The position numbers and the translations under genes were made by a program. The notes beneath the pieces are model-generated. The model made no database searches. It was not told the origin of the DNA and saw only the letters and a list, made by a program, of their open reading frames with translations. Below, one piece after another: positions 1 to 9,844 of a stretch of DNA of 64,000 nucleotides (positions within the stretch are counted from its first letter, which is position 1; each line of letters opens with the position of its first letter). The DNA is from Bacteroides nordii WAL 11050 = JCM 12987. Its GTDB lineage: Bacteria; Bacteroidota; Bacteroidia; Bacteroidales; Bacteroidaceae. The stretch lies in contig BAJA01000015.1 in NCBI GenBank assembly GCA_000613465.1, forward strand, positions 1 through 64,000. Direction: 5' to 3'.

Positions 1-1
1 G

Positions 2-1235
2 TTTGTAGCATATTCTATATTTATGTTGCCGCTTGTTAAAGGTTACCCTTTCTTTATCTTGTTGTTAATTCCTCTATTAATGATATATAAAAAGGATAAA
101 TTTCGGTGGATAAATAAAATAAAACATCAAGGTAAAAATCTTTTCTTTCTTTTAAAATTTGCAATCTTGATGATACCTATTGGGGGGATTACAGGATTTT
201 TTTCTATCTTGATAAATGATAATGATATTATAAATACAGGTAATATTAGATATTTTTTCTTAGACTTTTTAAAGTTAAGTATTTATAGTCTGCTTGTAAT
301 TTATTTCTCATATTGTGTTGTTCAGAAAGATACTTATATACGCTTTAAAAGAATGATGTTTTCCATTTTGGTAGGAGTAATTTTTTCGGCATTTATATCT
401 ATAATAATAGGTAAACGCGGATATTATGGAGATGAGGAAATTGTTTTGATGCCTTTAGTTTTTTTCTTTTTCGCCGTTAATTATTCTTTTTTTCTTTTAT
501 AAGGAATATAGAAAGAGATTGTTGTTATTTATCTGTTCTGTTTTAGCTTTGTGGTTACAATTAACTACTTCCAATGCTTTGGGGGGAAAGTCTTGGTTAG
601 CATTGATATATATAATTTTTTCTATAGTTATTATTTTAAATCAGCGGAAGAAGAAATTAGTTCTATTATCAATATTTGTATTTTTCGTTCCTTTCTTAAT
701 AGGATTAGGTAGTTTGTTTGAAACACAAAAAAATATGGATAAATTATCTTCTACTAAATTGATACAGGCAACAATGTTGATTTCAGTATTTGATCTTGAT
801 TGGTATGAGAATATGCCATTGTCTCCTAAATATAGGATTGAAGAGTTTTTTAATATTGCAGCAGAATATATCAAGAAACCTTATTATGCATTGTTGGGTA
901 AAGGTTTTGGAGGAAGTATAAAAGATCATCGAAATACAATGGGATTTTATAATGATGCTGCATTTAGCCCGGATCAATATCAGAATGGGACTTTTATTCT
1001 AATGCATGAAGCATTTAATGTTCTTTTTCTTAAATTTGGTCTTTGGGGCCTTTTTTGTTTTTTTTTATGTATAAGAAGAGGGATAAGGTGTTTCTTTCTA
1101 ACTCCATGGGTAATTATTGGTGTTTTGTGGCTATTTTTATTTTGGGGATATTCTTTTAATTTAGCTTTCTTTGGGATTCCCTCCTTAGTATTGGGATTTT
1201 ATGAATCAAATAAATTCTGTTTCAATGAAAAATAG
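2..1235 (+). CDS. Wzy-like polysaccharide polymerase, 5' partial, frameshifted
   Basis: A very hydrophobic protein whose start lies left of the window. Reading runs open from base 2 to a stop at 502, then continues in the next frame to 1235. Both halves are transmembrane-rich, and the join falls in a T7 run at 487-493 followed by more Ts. Removing one T restores one frame through that point. Alternating hydrophobic helices, a long mid-protein loop (about 740-1000) and AT-rich composition, immediately before a flippase gene, fit an O-antigen/capsule polymerase or ligase of the Wzy/WaaL type; sequence motifs in this family are weak, so function rests largely on context. The 3' end overlaps the flippase start by 35 bp. 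The shift may be a sequencing error, given many similar ones in this window, or a real switch-off mutation. Confidence 0.6.
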
Positions 1236-2664
1236 AATTAGCATATCTCGTAAAGATATTATTTGGAATTATTTGGGATATGGTTTTTCATTTGGTACTA
1301 ATATTTTATTGTTGCCGATTGTTCTATATTATTTGCCTACGGAAGAATTGGGCTTATGGTATATATTTTTGAGTGTAGGGGCTTTTGTTGCTATGTTTGA
1401 CTTTGGGTTTTCACCACAAATTGCGAGAGTTATAACTTATTCTTATGCGGGTGCGGATGAAATACAAAAAGTTGGAGTTGTTTCAGCTACATTGGGGGAT
1501 AGAAAAAATTCGAATATATATCTTTTAAAAAAAGTAATTTGTACGGCTAAGAGTATATATTTAATTATTGCATTATTGGCTTTTATACTTCTTTCGACAG
1601 GAGGTACTTATTACATCTATACCGTATCTGACAGACATTTGTCAGCGTATATTCTATATGCTTGGGGTGTTTTTGTAATAGCTAGTTTTGTAAATGTTTT
1701 ATACTTGTATTATACGGCTATTTTTAGAGGAATTGGAAACTTTGTCGATTTAAATAAAGCTCTTGCTTTATCAAAATTGATTCAGATAATCGCATCTGTT
1801 ATTCTTTTAGTGTTATGTAGAAATATAATGGCTGTTACTATTGCTTATTTGCTTAGTGGAATTATGTTTCGTTTCTATTTGTCTCATGCTTTTCGGAAAA
1901 AAACGGAAGTGGGTAAAGAATACTATAAATCTAAAAATAATTTTACTATTAATGAAAGGTATGAGAATTTTAAGCTTATTTGGAGTAATGCAAGAAAAGA
2001 TGGGTTAGTAATGATCTCCAGGTATTTTGTTACACAATCAAATACTGTACTATGTTCTCTCTATTTGGGATTAACAGAGACGGCAGGGTATGCTCTTTCT
2101 GTACAGATACTGACAATCGTTTCATCCATTTCATCTATTTATTATACAACACAACAACCTTTATTGAACGCAGCAAGTGTTGAAAAGAATCATTCTCTGA
2201 AGTATAATATATTTTCGAAATCGTGGGTTATTTTTATTGTGATGTATGTACTATTTATATTGGTAATGATTACTATTGGTATTCCTTTGGTTAATCTAAT
2301 TAAGCACGATACTCTTTTGAATATAAATATGTTTTTATTTCTGGCTATATATATGTTTTTGGAAGCTAATCAATCCTTGTTTACTTCATATATATCTACA
2401 TCTAATTATATTCCTTATTCTAATACTTATTGTGTGTCTGCATTATTGGCTACTATTTTAGCTATATTGCTGATTACTCTTACTAGCTGGGGAGTTATGA
2501 GTCTTATTCTTGCTCATTTTATTGTTCAATTATCATATAATAATTGGAGATGGCCGCAATTTGTTTTACGCGAATTTAATGTAAGTTTGTTTACTTTATT
2601 TGAGGATGGAATAGCTAAGCTTATATCTCAATTGAAGACATTATCTTTTAGAATATTTTTATAG
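1201..2664 (+). CDS. Wzx-type polysaccharide flippase (MATE/PST superfamily)
   Basis: 487 residues with about twelve to fourteen hydrophobic helices spread over the whole length. The N-terminus has the usual flippase pattern (a short basic stretch, then a helix with G-Y-G-F-S-F-G and PIVLYYLP), followed by a helix containing the common 'LGLWYIFLSVGAF' type segment and 'FDFGFSP'. This matches oligosaccharide-lipid flippases, which move undecaprenyl-linked repeat units across the inner membrane. An alternative start is 1225 (ATGAAAAATAG), in the same frame; either avoids changing the fold. It overlaps the preceding polymerase gene, as expected for a co-transcribed wzy-wzx pair. Composition is markedly AT-rich, like the genes on either side, which is typical of laterally exchanged capsule cassettes. 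The substrate sugar unit cannot be told from sequence. Confidence 0.85.
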   Translation: MNQINSVSMKNRISISRKDIIWNYLGYGFSFGTNILLLPIVLYYLPTEELGLWYIFLSVGAFVAMFDFGFSPQIARVITYSYAGADEIQKVGVVSATLGDRKNSNIYLLKKVICTAKSIYLIIALLAFILLSTGGTYYIYTVSDRHLSAYILYAWGVFVIASFVNVLYLYYTAIFRGIGNFVDLNKALALSKLIQIIASVILLVLCRNIMAVTIAYLLSGIMFRFYLSHAFRKKTEVGKEYYKSKNNFTINERYENFKLIWSNARKDGLVMISRYFVTQSNTVLCSLYLGLTETAGYALSVQILTIVSSISSIYYTTQQPLLNAASVEKNHSLKYNIFSKSWVIFIVMYVLFILVMITIGIPLVNLIKHDTLLNINMFLFLAIYMFLEANQSLFTSYISTSNYIPYSNTYCVSALLATILAILLITLTSWGVMSLILAHFIVQLSYNNWRWPQFVLREFNVSLFTLFEDGIAKLISQLKTLSFRIFL

Positions 2665-2767
2665 CTATATAATATTTATCTTTAAATTATTTTATAGATA
2701 ATCTTGTTTTTTCAATGGTTAAATTCCCCCGTTTTGGACTAATATATAATGTTTTAGGTTATACAAT

Positions 2768-3214
2768 ATGAGTACAAAAATTTCCCAATTTAATAATTCT
2801 GATTTATTGAGATTGGTTGCCGCACCCCAAGTGGTATATGGCATACAGCTGAGTCTCTTGAGATTGATTTATTTTATTTTCTGGAAATAATAAAGTATTT
2901 CCCTGGTGTTACTGTTTTATTTATAATTAGTGGGGCTTTTGATATATGGTTCGCTTAGTAGAAACGCAAATTTGAAGCAATATTTCAAGAATAGATTTTT
3001 TAGAATATATCCTGCGTTGTGGGTCTGTATAACTGTTACAGTAGTATTACTTTTTGTGTTTAACACTATAAATACAAGTAGTTTACTTAATAAACAATTT
3101 TGTATGGGTTATAGGACAATTAATTATATTTCAATTCTAATGGTTAAGTTGATAAATATATCTGTATTACCTTATCTGTATTGTCTATTTTTTTTGAGTT
3201 TGAAAAATAAATAA
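2768..3214 (+). pseudogene. Decayed acyltransferase-3 family gene
   Basis: Starting at ATG 2768 the reading MSTKISQFNNSDLLRLVAA resembles the N-terminus of membrane O-acyltransferases (acyltransferase_3 family, which acetylate surface sugars). The frame is lost near 2849. A second frame supplies the expected 'AESLEI...FLEIIKYFPGVTVLFIISG', and after another shift near 2935 a third supplies 'LIYGSLSRNANLKQYFKNRFFRIYPALW', a hallmark of the family. After that the sequence departs from the family and stops at 3214, far short of the usual 330-380 residues. So besides two indels there appears to be an internal or 3' deletion, which points to genuine decay rather than only sequencing error. The region 3215-3377 holds no recognisable gene. 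Confidence 0.7.
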
Positions 3215-3377
3215 AATTTGTAGGAATACCTATACTTGTCTTTTAATATTTTGAAAATCTCAAAGAATGATTGAACGCAATATAAAAAATACAGGATATA
3301 ATATTTGTTGATTTCTATTGAATACATAGTAAAACTTGAGTTATGGTTTTCTTAGCGATTTATTAAATATAAGTTAT

Positions 3378-4418
3378 ATGCGTATAGAACTTTGGGGAAC
3401 CTATCCTCCTCCCATTGGAGGGGTCTCCATTCATATTTATAGATTAATTCATTATTTACATGAAAAGGATGATTCCATTATTCTTAGAAATTTTGGAAAG
3501 ACTTTACCTCCATTTACCTATATAAAGCCTTTAAATAATTTCTGGGTTGAATTTGTTAAATTATTGTTTGGATCCAGAAGAGTAATCCATTTACATTCTA
3601 ATAATGTATTGGCGTTCTTCTTATTTATTTTGTTTGGTTTTAGACATAGGGTTGGGGTTACTATCCATAATAAAAACTTAATAAAAGAGACTTCTTTTGT
3701 TAAAAAGAAAGTAATAAAAAGGTTTCTACGAAGTTCTGCTTTTATTATTTTAAATGATCAAGATTATAAGGATAAATTGATTGAATCATTTCAATGTGAG
3801 TCAAAACATATTTTTATATTGCCTGCCTTTTTCCCTCCTATGAAAATGGAATATAAAGGTTTGAGTGCTGATATACATAATTTCAGAAATAATCATGCTT
3901 TTGTATTGTCTGCAAATGCCTATAAATTACGTTTGGAGAATAATATTGATGTATATGGATTGGATTTACTAATAAGGCTTGTTAAAGAGTTGAAAGATGA
4001 GAAAGTCGATGTAGGTTTAATTTTCTGTTTACCAGCTATTGGTGATGTAGAATATTATAATAGATGTTTATCTAAAATTGTAGATTGGGGTTTAGAAAAT
4101 AATATTTTAATAGTACAAAAAGAGTTATCTAATGGTTTTGAAGTTTGGAAATTGTCAGATTTGTTTATTCGACCTACTTCTACTGATATAGAGGGTATAT
4201 CAGTGAAAGAAGCTCTATTTTGCGGTACATTGGCAATAGCAAGTGATGTTTGTGTTAGACCTAAAGAAGCTATTTTATTTGGAAATAGAAATTTTGAAGA
4301 TTTGAAACAGAAAGTTTGGGATTGTTATATGAATCGAAATATTTTAGTAAAGGATAAGATTTATATTAGTGATAATACAGTGGACGAAATTTTAAATATT
4401 TATAAATCAGTAATGTAA
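3378..4418 (+). CDS. Glycosyltransferase, GT4-like (GT-B fold)
   Basis: 346 residues. The start at 3378 is preferred over an upstream TTG at 3336 because MRIELWGTYPPPIGGVSIH is a normal N-terminus for GT4 enzymes: first beta strand followed by the P-P-x-G-G-V loop. The C-terminal half has 'SDLFIRPTSTDIEGISVKEAL' near residue 270, the E-x7-E type nucleotide-sugar region of GT4 enzymes, here with I-E-G-I-S-V-K-E-A. The enzyme should transfer a sugar from a nucleotide donor to a lipid-linked intermediate at the cytoplasmic face. It lies between the decayed acyltransferase and the bi-domain oxidoreductase, with a 2-bp gap to the latter. Donor and acceptor are not predictable here. AT-rich like genes 1-3, while the next gene is less so, suggesting a cassette boundary near 4420. 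Confidence 0.8.
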   Translation: MRIELWGTYPPPIGGVSIHIYRLIHYLHEKDDSIILRNFGKTLPPFTYIKPLNNFWVEFVKLLFGSRRVIHLHSNNVLAFFLFILFGFRHRVGVTIHNKNLIKETSFVKKKVIKRFLRSSAFIILNDQDYKDKLIESFQCESKHIFILPAFFPPMKMEYKGLSADIHNFRNNHAFVLSANAYKLRLENNIDVYGLDLLIRLVKELKDEKVDVGLIFCLPAIGDVEYYNRCLSKIVDWGLENNILIVQKELSNGFEVWKLSDLFIRPTSTDIEGISVKEALFCGTLAIASDVCVRPKEAILFGNRNFEDLKQKVWDCYMNRNILVKDKIYISDNTVDEILNIYKSVM

Positions 4419-4420
4419 TA

Positions 4421-6544
4421 ATGAAACAAATCATTCAAGATATGAAATCCGGGCAAACTATGCTCGAAGAAGTTCCGTCACCACAAGTGAAGTCGGGCAG
4501 TGTATTAATTAAGACTTCAAGATCTTTGGTATCTTTAGGTACTGAACGAATGCTTGTAGAGTTTGGTAAAGCCAATTTGATAGAGAAAGCTCGTCAACAG
4601 CCGGACAAAGTAAAGCAAGTGTTAGATAAAATAAAAACGGATGGTTTGCAACCTACTTTGGAAGCCGTGTTTAATAAACTTGGGCAACCTTTACCTTTAG
4701 GTTATTGCAATGTAGGTACAGTTGTGGCTATTGGAAAAGGGGTTACAGAGCTAAAGGTTGGAGATAGGGTAGCCTCTAATGGCCAACATGCCGAATTTGT
4801 TTGTGTTCCTAAAAATTTGGTGGCAAAAGTTCCCGATAATGTATCGGATGAAGAAGCTGCATTTACAGTGATAGGTTCGATAGGATTACAAGGTATCCGA
4901 TTGTTAAATCCGCAATTAGGAGAAACGGTAGTTGTAACAGGATTGGGACTGATTGGACTGATAGCTGCACAATTATTGAAAGCAAATGGTTGTAAGGTTA
5001 TCGGAATAGATTTTGATGAAGAGAAAATACAATTGGCACGGGCAAAGGGGATTGTTGCTATAAATCCGGCTAAAGGGACAGATCCTGTAAAGTTTGTAAT
5101 GGAAGAGACTGATCAGATAGGTGCAGATGCTGTTCTGATAACTGCTTCTGCCAAAACGAATGATGTCATTCATCAGGCCGCTGAGATGTCTCGTAAGAGA
5201 GGACGTATAGTACTTGTCGGGGTGATAGGTCTCGATATACGCAGAGATGATTTTTATAAGAAAGAGCTCACTTTTCAGGTGTCATGTTCATATGGTCCCG
5301 GACGTTATGATGAGAATTATGAAAATAAGGGAATTGATTATCCGTTGCCTTTTGTGAGATGGACGGAGAAGAGAAATTTTGATACGATATTGCAAGCTAT
5401 CTCAATGGGTAATTTGGACGTAAAGTCGTTGGTTACGGAAGAGGTAGAATTGAAAGATTATAATTTGATTTATGGTGATATGCGTAAGCATGGCTCCATT
5501 GCTTCTATTATTAAATATCCGGAAGATACGGTAGCAGATTCTGTTATTGATGTGAACTCTTCTACTTTTTCGGCTTCTGCAGGTCAGATAGGGATAATAG
5601 GGGCAGGTAACTTTACTTCTGCAACAATGATTCCTGCTTTGATGAAAGCCAAAGCGAGGATAAGATACATTGCCAGCGCTCAAGGGTTATCTGCTAAAAT
5701 ATTGGCAAAGAAATCAGGTGCTTTGAAAGCGACTTCTGATTATAAAGAGATTTTGTCAGATAAGGAGGTAGATTTAGTAATGATTACAACCCGGCACAAC
5801 TTGCATGCTTCTATGGTATTGGAGTCATTACAAGCCGGCAAAAGTGTTTTTGTTGAGAAACCTTTGTGCTTGACAGATCAGGAGTTGCAGGAAATTACAA
5901 ATGCTTATAAAAAGGTTAGTGGAAAGGGTATTACATTAACTGTTGGGTTTAATCGTCGCTTTTCTCCTTTTGCTCAGAAAATGAAACAGTTATCTGGACA
6001 AGGAGTCAAAAATATAATAGCCACTATGAATGCTGGTTTTATTCCATCAGATGTGTGGGTGCATGATTTGGAAGTTGGAGGAGGGCGTATTATTGGAGAG
6101 GCTTGCCACTTTATTGATTTGTGTTCGTACCTGGCTGATAGTAAAGTTGTATCTGTTTGTATGAATTCGATGGGGGTAACTCCTGCTGAAAATACGGATA
6201 ATGTAAGTATCATATTGAGATATGAGAACGGATCAAATGCCGTGATAAACTATTTTGCCAATGGTAGTAAAGCTTATTCGAAAGAAAGAATAGAAGTGTA
6301 CTCACAAGAAAAAACGTTGGTTCTGGATAACTGGAGAGAGTTAAGAGGATATGGGTTTAAGGAGTTCAGTAAAATGAAAAGCACGATGGATAAAGGACAC
6401 ACTGCTCAGTTTGCTTTGCTGAACGAAAGAATCATTAAAGGTGGAGAGGAACTGATTAGTTTCGATTCTATTCTTAATACTACTAAAGCTTCGTTTGCTT
6501 GTATCGAAAGTTTGAAGCAGAATAGCTGGATAGAGGTCAAGTGA
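4421..6544 (+). CDS. Bi-domain oxidoreductase (zinc-type MDR + Gfo/Idh/MocA)
   Basis: 707 residues with two Rossmann units. Residues about 1-350 form a medium-chain dehydrogenase: GroES-like part with 'GYCNVGTVVAIGKGV', 'GDRVASNGQHAEF', then the NAD(P)-binding 'VTGLGLIGLIAAQLLKANG'. Residues about 385-707 are Gfo/Idh/MocA-like: 'IGIIGAGNFTSATMIPAL', then 'MITTRHNLHASMVLESLQAGKSVFVEKPL', which carries the family E-K-P motif, and a later 'H-D' region. Such fusions occur in polysaccharide loci of Bacteroidetes and others, next to heparinase-like and GT4 genes as here. The role is probably oxidation/reduction of a nucleotide- or lipid-linked sugar, but the substrate is unknown. The stop codon overlaps the next gene's ATG (tgATG at 6542-6546), implying translational coupling. 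Confidence 0.88.
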   Translation: MKQIIQDMKSGQTMLEEVPSPQVKSGSVLIKTSRSLVSLGTERMLVEFGKANLIEKARQQPDKVKQVLDKIKTDGLQPTLEAVFNKLGQPLPLGYCNVGTVVAIGKGVTELKVGDRVASNGQHAEFVCVPKNLVAKVPDNVSDEEAAFTVIGSIGLQGIRLLNPQLGETVVVTGLGLIGLIAAQLLKANGCKVIGIDFDEEKIQLARAKGIVAINPAKGTDPVKFVMEETDQIGADAVLITASAKTNDVIHQAAEMSRKRGRIVLVGVIGLDIRRDDFYKKELTFQVSCSYGPGRYDENYENKGIDYPLPFVRWTEKRNFDTILQAISMGNLDVKSLVTEEVELKDYNLIYGDMRKHGSIASIIKYPEDTVADSVIDVNSSTFSASAGQIGIIGAGNFTSATMIPALMKAKARIRYIASAQGLSAKILAKKSGALKATSDYKEILSDKEVDLVMITTRHNLHASMVLESLQAGKSVFVEKPLCLTDQELQEITNAYKKVSGKGITLTVGFNRRFSPFAQKMKQLSGQGVKNIIATMNAGFIPSDVWVHDLEVGGGRIIGEACHFIDLCSYLADSKVVSVCMNSMGVTPAENTDNVSIILRYENGSNAVINYFANGSKAYSKERIEVYSQEKTLVLDNWRELRGYGFKEFSKMKSTMDKGHTAQFALLNERIIKGGEELISFDSILNTTKASFACIESLKQNSWIEVK

Positions 6545-8418
6545 TGAATCGACTCAATCTCTACTCCCAAATATTGAAAAATATGGAGGAAGATATTTTT
6601 TATTTCGTGCCTCTTATGAAATGCAACGTAAATCGGGTTTATTACGGTTTAGATATCCGGTGAACTATACGTTGCAGAAGTTTTTTTCATTGGAGGAATG
6701 GAAAGAGAAAGCACTACCGTTCTTCTTTGATTCGTCAAAAGAGGTCTCATTCAGTAGCGTACATATAAATAATTTGGCTTCTGATTTCCATCGGGTTGTA
6801 AAAGGGGAGTGCTGTTTTTTTTCATCTGCATGGTATGATTTGGGTACTGATTATGATTGGGTGACTAATCCTGATACAAATTATAAATATGACGTATCCA
6901 AGCATTGGACAGAGGTGGAAGACATTGTACAAGAAGCCGGAGATATCAAGTATGTATGGGAGAAGTCAAGATTCTCATATCTCTATACGGTGATAAGATA
7001 TGACCACTCAACCGGCGAAGATCATAGTCAGTTCGTATTTGATCAGATACAGGACTGGATTGATAAAAATCCTCTGAATTGCGGACCGAATTATAAGTGT
7101 AGTCAAGAGATTTCGTTAAGGGTTCTCAATTGGATTTTTGCTCTGTATTATTACAAATCATCTCCTCTTTTAACAGAAAGTTGTTTTCAGAAGATCATAA
7201 ATTCCATATACTGGCAGATAAAGCACGTCTATGGTAATATTAATTTCTCAAGAATAGCAGTTCGTAATAATCATGCTATAACAGAGACATTAACATTGTA
7301 TATTGTAGGTTTACTTTTTCCATGGTTTCCGGATGCGAAGTTATGGAAATCGAAGGGAAAAAAAGTGGTTCGAAAAAGAAATCGAATATCAGATAGCAGA
7401 AGATGGGACTTACCTCCAGTTTAGTATGAATTATCACAGGGTGGTGATTCAATTACTGACATGGGGCATTGCTCTTGCTCAAAGGAATGGAGAATGTTTT
7501 AGCGAACATGTCTATCAGCGCGCTTATCAATCTGTCAATTTTCTATATCAGTGCCAGGAATTATCAAATGGATATTTACCTAATTATGGTTCGAATGATG
7601 GAGCTCTGTTTTTTAAATTAAATGATTCGGATTATAGAGATTACCGTCCTCAGCTTGATGCACTTCATTACCTGCTTACCGGTGAAAATCTTTATGATGA
7701 TGTATATGAGGATAGAGGTTGGTATGCAAATAATCGGAATTGTATACATGCTGAATTTGCTCCTCTCAAGCAGAAGATAGGATGTATCTCTTTTGATGTA
7801 GGAGGGTACTATTTGATACGTGAACAGGATACATTGACTTTTATTCGTTGCGGTAAATATAAGGATCGTCCGGCACATGCAGATAATTTGCATATGGATG
7901 TTTGGTATAAAGGAGAAAATATATTGATGGATGGAGGTAGTTATAAGTATAATACGGATGCTTCGGATATCAATTACTTTATGGGGACCCAATCTCACAA
8001 CACAATCATGTTGGGCAATAATAACCAAATGTTGAAAGGGGCAAGATTTATGTGGTTTTATTGGTCGCAAGCTTTAAAGGCCTCTATACAGGAGTTGGAT
8101 GATTCTTATTGTTTTTCGGGAGTAGTAAGTTGTTTCAGGCAATTAGGACACGATATAGCTCATTCAAGAAAGATTATAAAGAAGAAAAATGCTCCGGAAT
8201 GGATGGTTGAGGATATTGTTTTGAATAAACCTCAAGGGAGCAAAATACGCCAACTGTGGCATACCCAATCTTCAAGAATAGACTTTAAATCTGTAGAGCA
8301 TAATTATATTTCGTCTAAGGGTATGTGCTCTGAATATTATGGACAAAAAAAAGAGAATAAAGAAATCGAATTTATAAGTGATTCAGAATCTATAACAACA
8401 ATTATTCAAGTGATTTAA
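6544..8418 (+). CDS. Heparinase II/III-like protein, two frameshifts
   Basis: The merged product is about 625 residues, the usual size for heparinase II/III family proteins found in exopolysaccharide loci. Three frames must be joined. MNRLNLYSQILK (from 6544) shifts near 6576-6580 (A5, one A short) into YGGRYFLFRASYEMQRKSGLL. The second shift is in an A7 run at 7358-7364, joining 'FPDAKLWKSKGKK' to 'WFEKEIEYQIAEDGTYLQFSMNYHR'. The N-terminal part is alpha-helical (alpha/alpha toroid, containing 'NHAITETLTLYIVG'). The C-terminal part has the beta-sandwich segment 'HADNLHMDVWYKGENILMDGGSYKY' and 'SHNTIMLG'. In such loci these proteins may trim or modify the polymer; family members can be uronide lyases, but activity here is inferred. 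It starts inside the previous stop and lies 1 bp before the next gene. Confidence 0.8.
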
Positions 8419-8419
8419 A

Positions 8420-9637
8420 ATGAAAGTTCTTTATTTTCATCAACATTTTACGGTTCCTACTCAGGCTGGAGGTACACGATCTTATGAATTGGCAAAACGG
8501 CTCGTTGAACGTGGACATTCGGTTTGCATGGTATGTGGTGAAACTGCAAAGTTGGACTTACCGCGCACTCAAATGAAAAATGTGCACAGAGGGATGGTAG
8601 ATGGAATTGACGTGATACAAATAGCTTTGCCCTATTCGAATAAGGATGGGATAGCTAAAAGAGCATTAACGTTTATAAAGTTTGGCTGGAAAGGAGTACA
8701 AATCGCATTAAAAGAAGAGTACGATTTATTGTTTGCCACTTCAACGCCATTGACGGCTGGTATTCCGGGAATTGTGATGAAACTGTTCCGAAGGAAGAAA
8801 TTTATATTCGAGGTACGCGATTTATGGCCGGAACTTCCTAAAGCATTGGGGATGAAGAATCCGCTACTTTTATGGGGAATGAGTGTTCTGGAATGGTTAA
8901 GTTATCATTATTCGGATGCTTGTGTGGGACTTTCACCGGGGATTTGTGAAGGTATTCGAAAGCGTAGTCAATCAGGAAAACGCATAGCTATGATACCCAA
9001 CGGGTGCGATTTGGATATATTTAAACCCGCTCCAAGAGAGTTTTTGAAGTTAAAGGGTATAAAATCAACAGACAAAGTTGCTGTATTTACAGGAGCACAT
9101 GGAATTGCTAATGGGTTGGATGCGATATTGGATGCTGCAAATGAATTAAAAAATAGAGGCAGAAATGATATTGTATTGGCGTTTATCGGGGATGGAAAAA
9201 TGAAACCTCATCTACAGGAACGGGTGGAAAGAGAAAAACTGGATAATTGTCGGTTTTATGCCCCGATACCTAAGAAAGAATTAAATGCAATTGTTGCATC
9301 GGCAGATGTGGGGTTAATGGTATTGGCGAATGTTCCTGCATTTTACTATGGAACTTCACCTAATAAATTTTTTGATTATATCTCATCGGGATTAGCTGTT
9401 TTGAATAATTATCCCGGTTGGTTGGCCGATATGATTGAAGAAAATGAATTGGGAGTAGTGGTACCACCGAATAATGCAAAAGCTTTTGCGGATGGTTTGA
9501 TTAAGCTGGTAGATAATGATAATTATAGAATGAATGCCGGACAAAATGCAAGGAGATTTGCAGAAGCTAATTTCTCAAGAATAAAACTGGCTGATGATTT
9601 TGTATCGTTTCTTGAAGAAATTTCTTCGACAGATTAA
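8420..9637 (+). CDS. Glycosyltransferase, WbuB-like GT4
   Basis: 405 residues, full length for the WbuB-type GT4 group, which transfers amino-deoxy sugars in O-antigen and capsule synthesis. Seen in sequence: N-terminal 'MKVLYFHQHFTVPTQAGGTRSYELAKRL' with the glycine loop, 'FEVRDLWPELPKALG' (highly typical of the WbuB group), 'SPGICEGI', 'IPNGCDLDIFKP', and the donor-binding C-terminal 'YYGTSPNKFFDYISSGLAVL'. Cytoplasmic, probably membrane-associated. It starts 1 bp after the heparinase-like gene, so it belongs to the same transcript. It ends directly against a foldback element at 9638. The specific donor (for example UDP-FucNAc-like sugars) is only suggested by family. Confidence 0.88.
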   Translation: MKVLYFHQHFTVPTQAGGTRSYELAKRLVERGHSVCMVCGETAKLDLPRTQMKNVHRGMVDGIDVIQIALPYSNKDGIAKRALTFIKFGWKGVQIALKEEYDLLFATSTPLTAGIPGIVMKLFRRKKFIFEVRDLWPELPKALGMKNPLLLWGMSVLEWLSYHYSDACVGLSPGICEGIRKRSQSGKRIAMIPNGCDLDIFKPAPREFLKLKGIKSTDKVAVFTGAHGIANGLDAILDAANELKNRGRNDIVLAFIGDGKMKPHLQERVEREKLDNCRFYAPIPKKELNAIVASADVGLMVLANVPAFYYGTSPNKFFDYISSGLAVLNNYPGWLADMIEENELGVVVPPNNAKAFADGLIKLVDNDNYRMNAGQNARRFAEANFSRIKLADDFVSFLEEISSTD

Positions 9638-9818
9638 GAGCCTGTTTAAATTTTCCTGAAATAATTTTATATAGGCTTTATCGACCTGTTTTGATTTTCT
9701 TTTCGGTCTATTTTCCCGTTTTTATTCGTCACATAGCCCGCTATGCTCCTCATAAAAACTGAAAAATACCCTCGAAAACAAATCTCAAAACAGTATCGAG
9801 CAAAATTTAAACAAGCTC
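9638..9818 (+). repeat. 181-bp foldback/MITE-like element
   Basis: The ends are near-perfect inverted repeats: GAGCCTGTTTAAATTTT at 9638-9654 and its complement AAAATTTAAACAAGCTC at 9802-9818, with one mismatch. Inside, a second pair (near 9678-9716 and 9745-9795) folds back imperfectly: 'tcgacctgttttgattttcttttcgg' style sequence on the left and its complement on the right, around a centre 'cacatagcccgctatg'. No open reading frame is present. It begins one base after the glycosyltransferase stop. The arrangement matches a miniature inverted-repeat transposable element, or a large hairpin that could act in transcript termination or processing. No target-site duplication is obvious. Confidence 0.65.
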
Positions 9819-9844
9819 TAATTTTTTAATTCTGGCTATAATAT

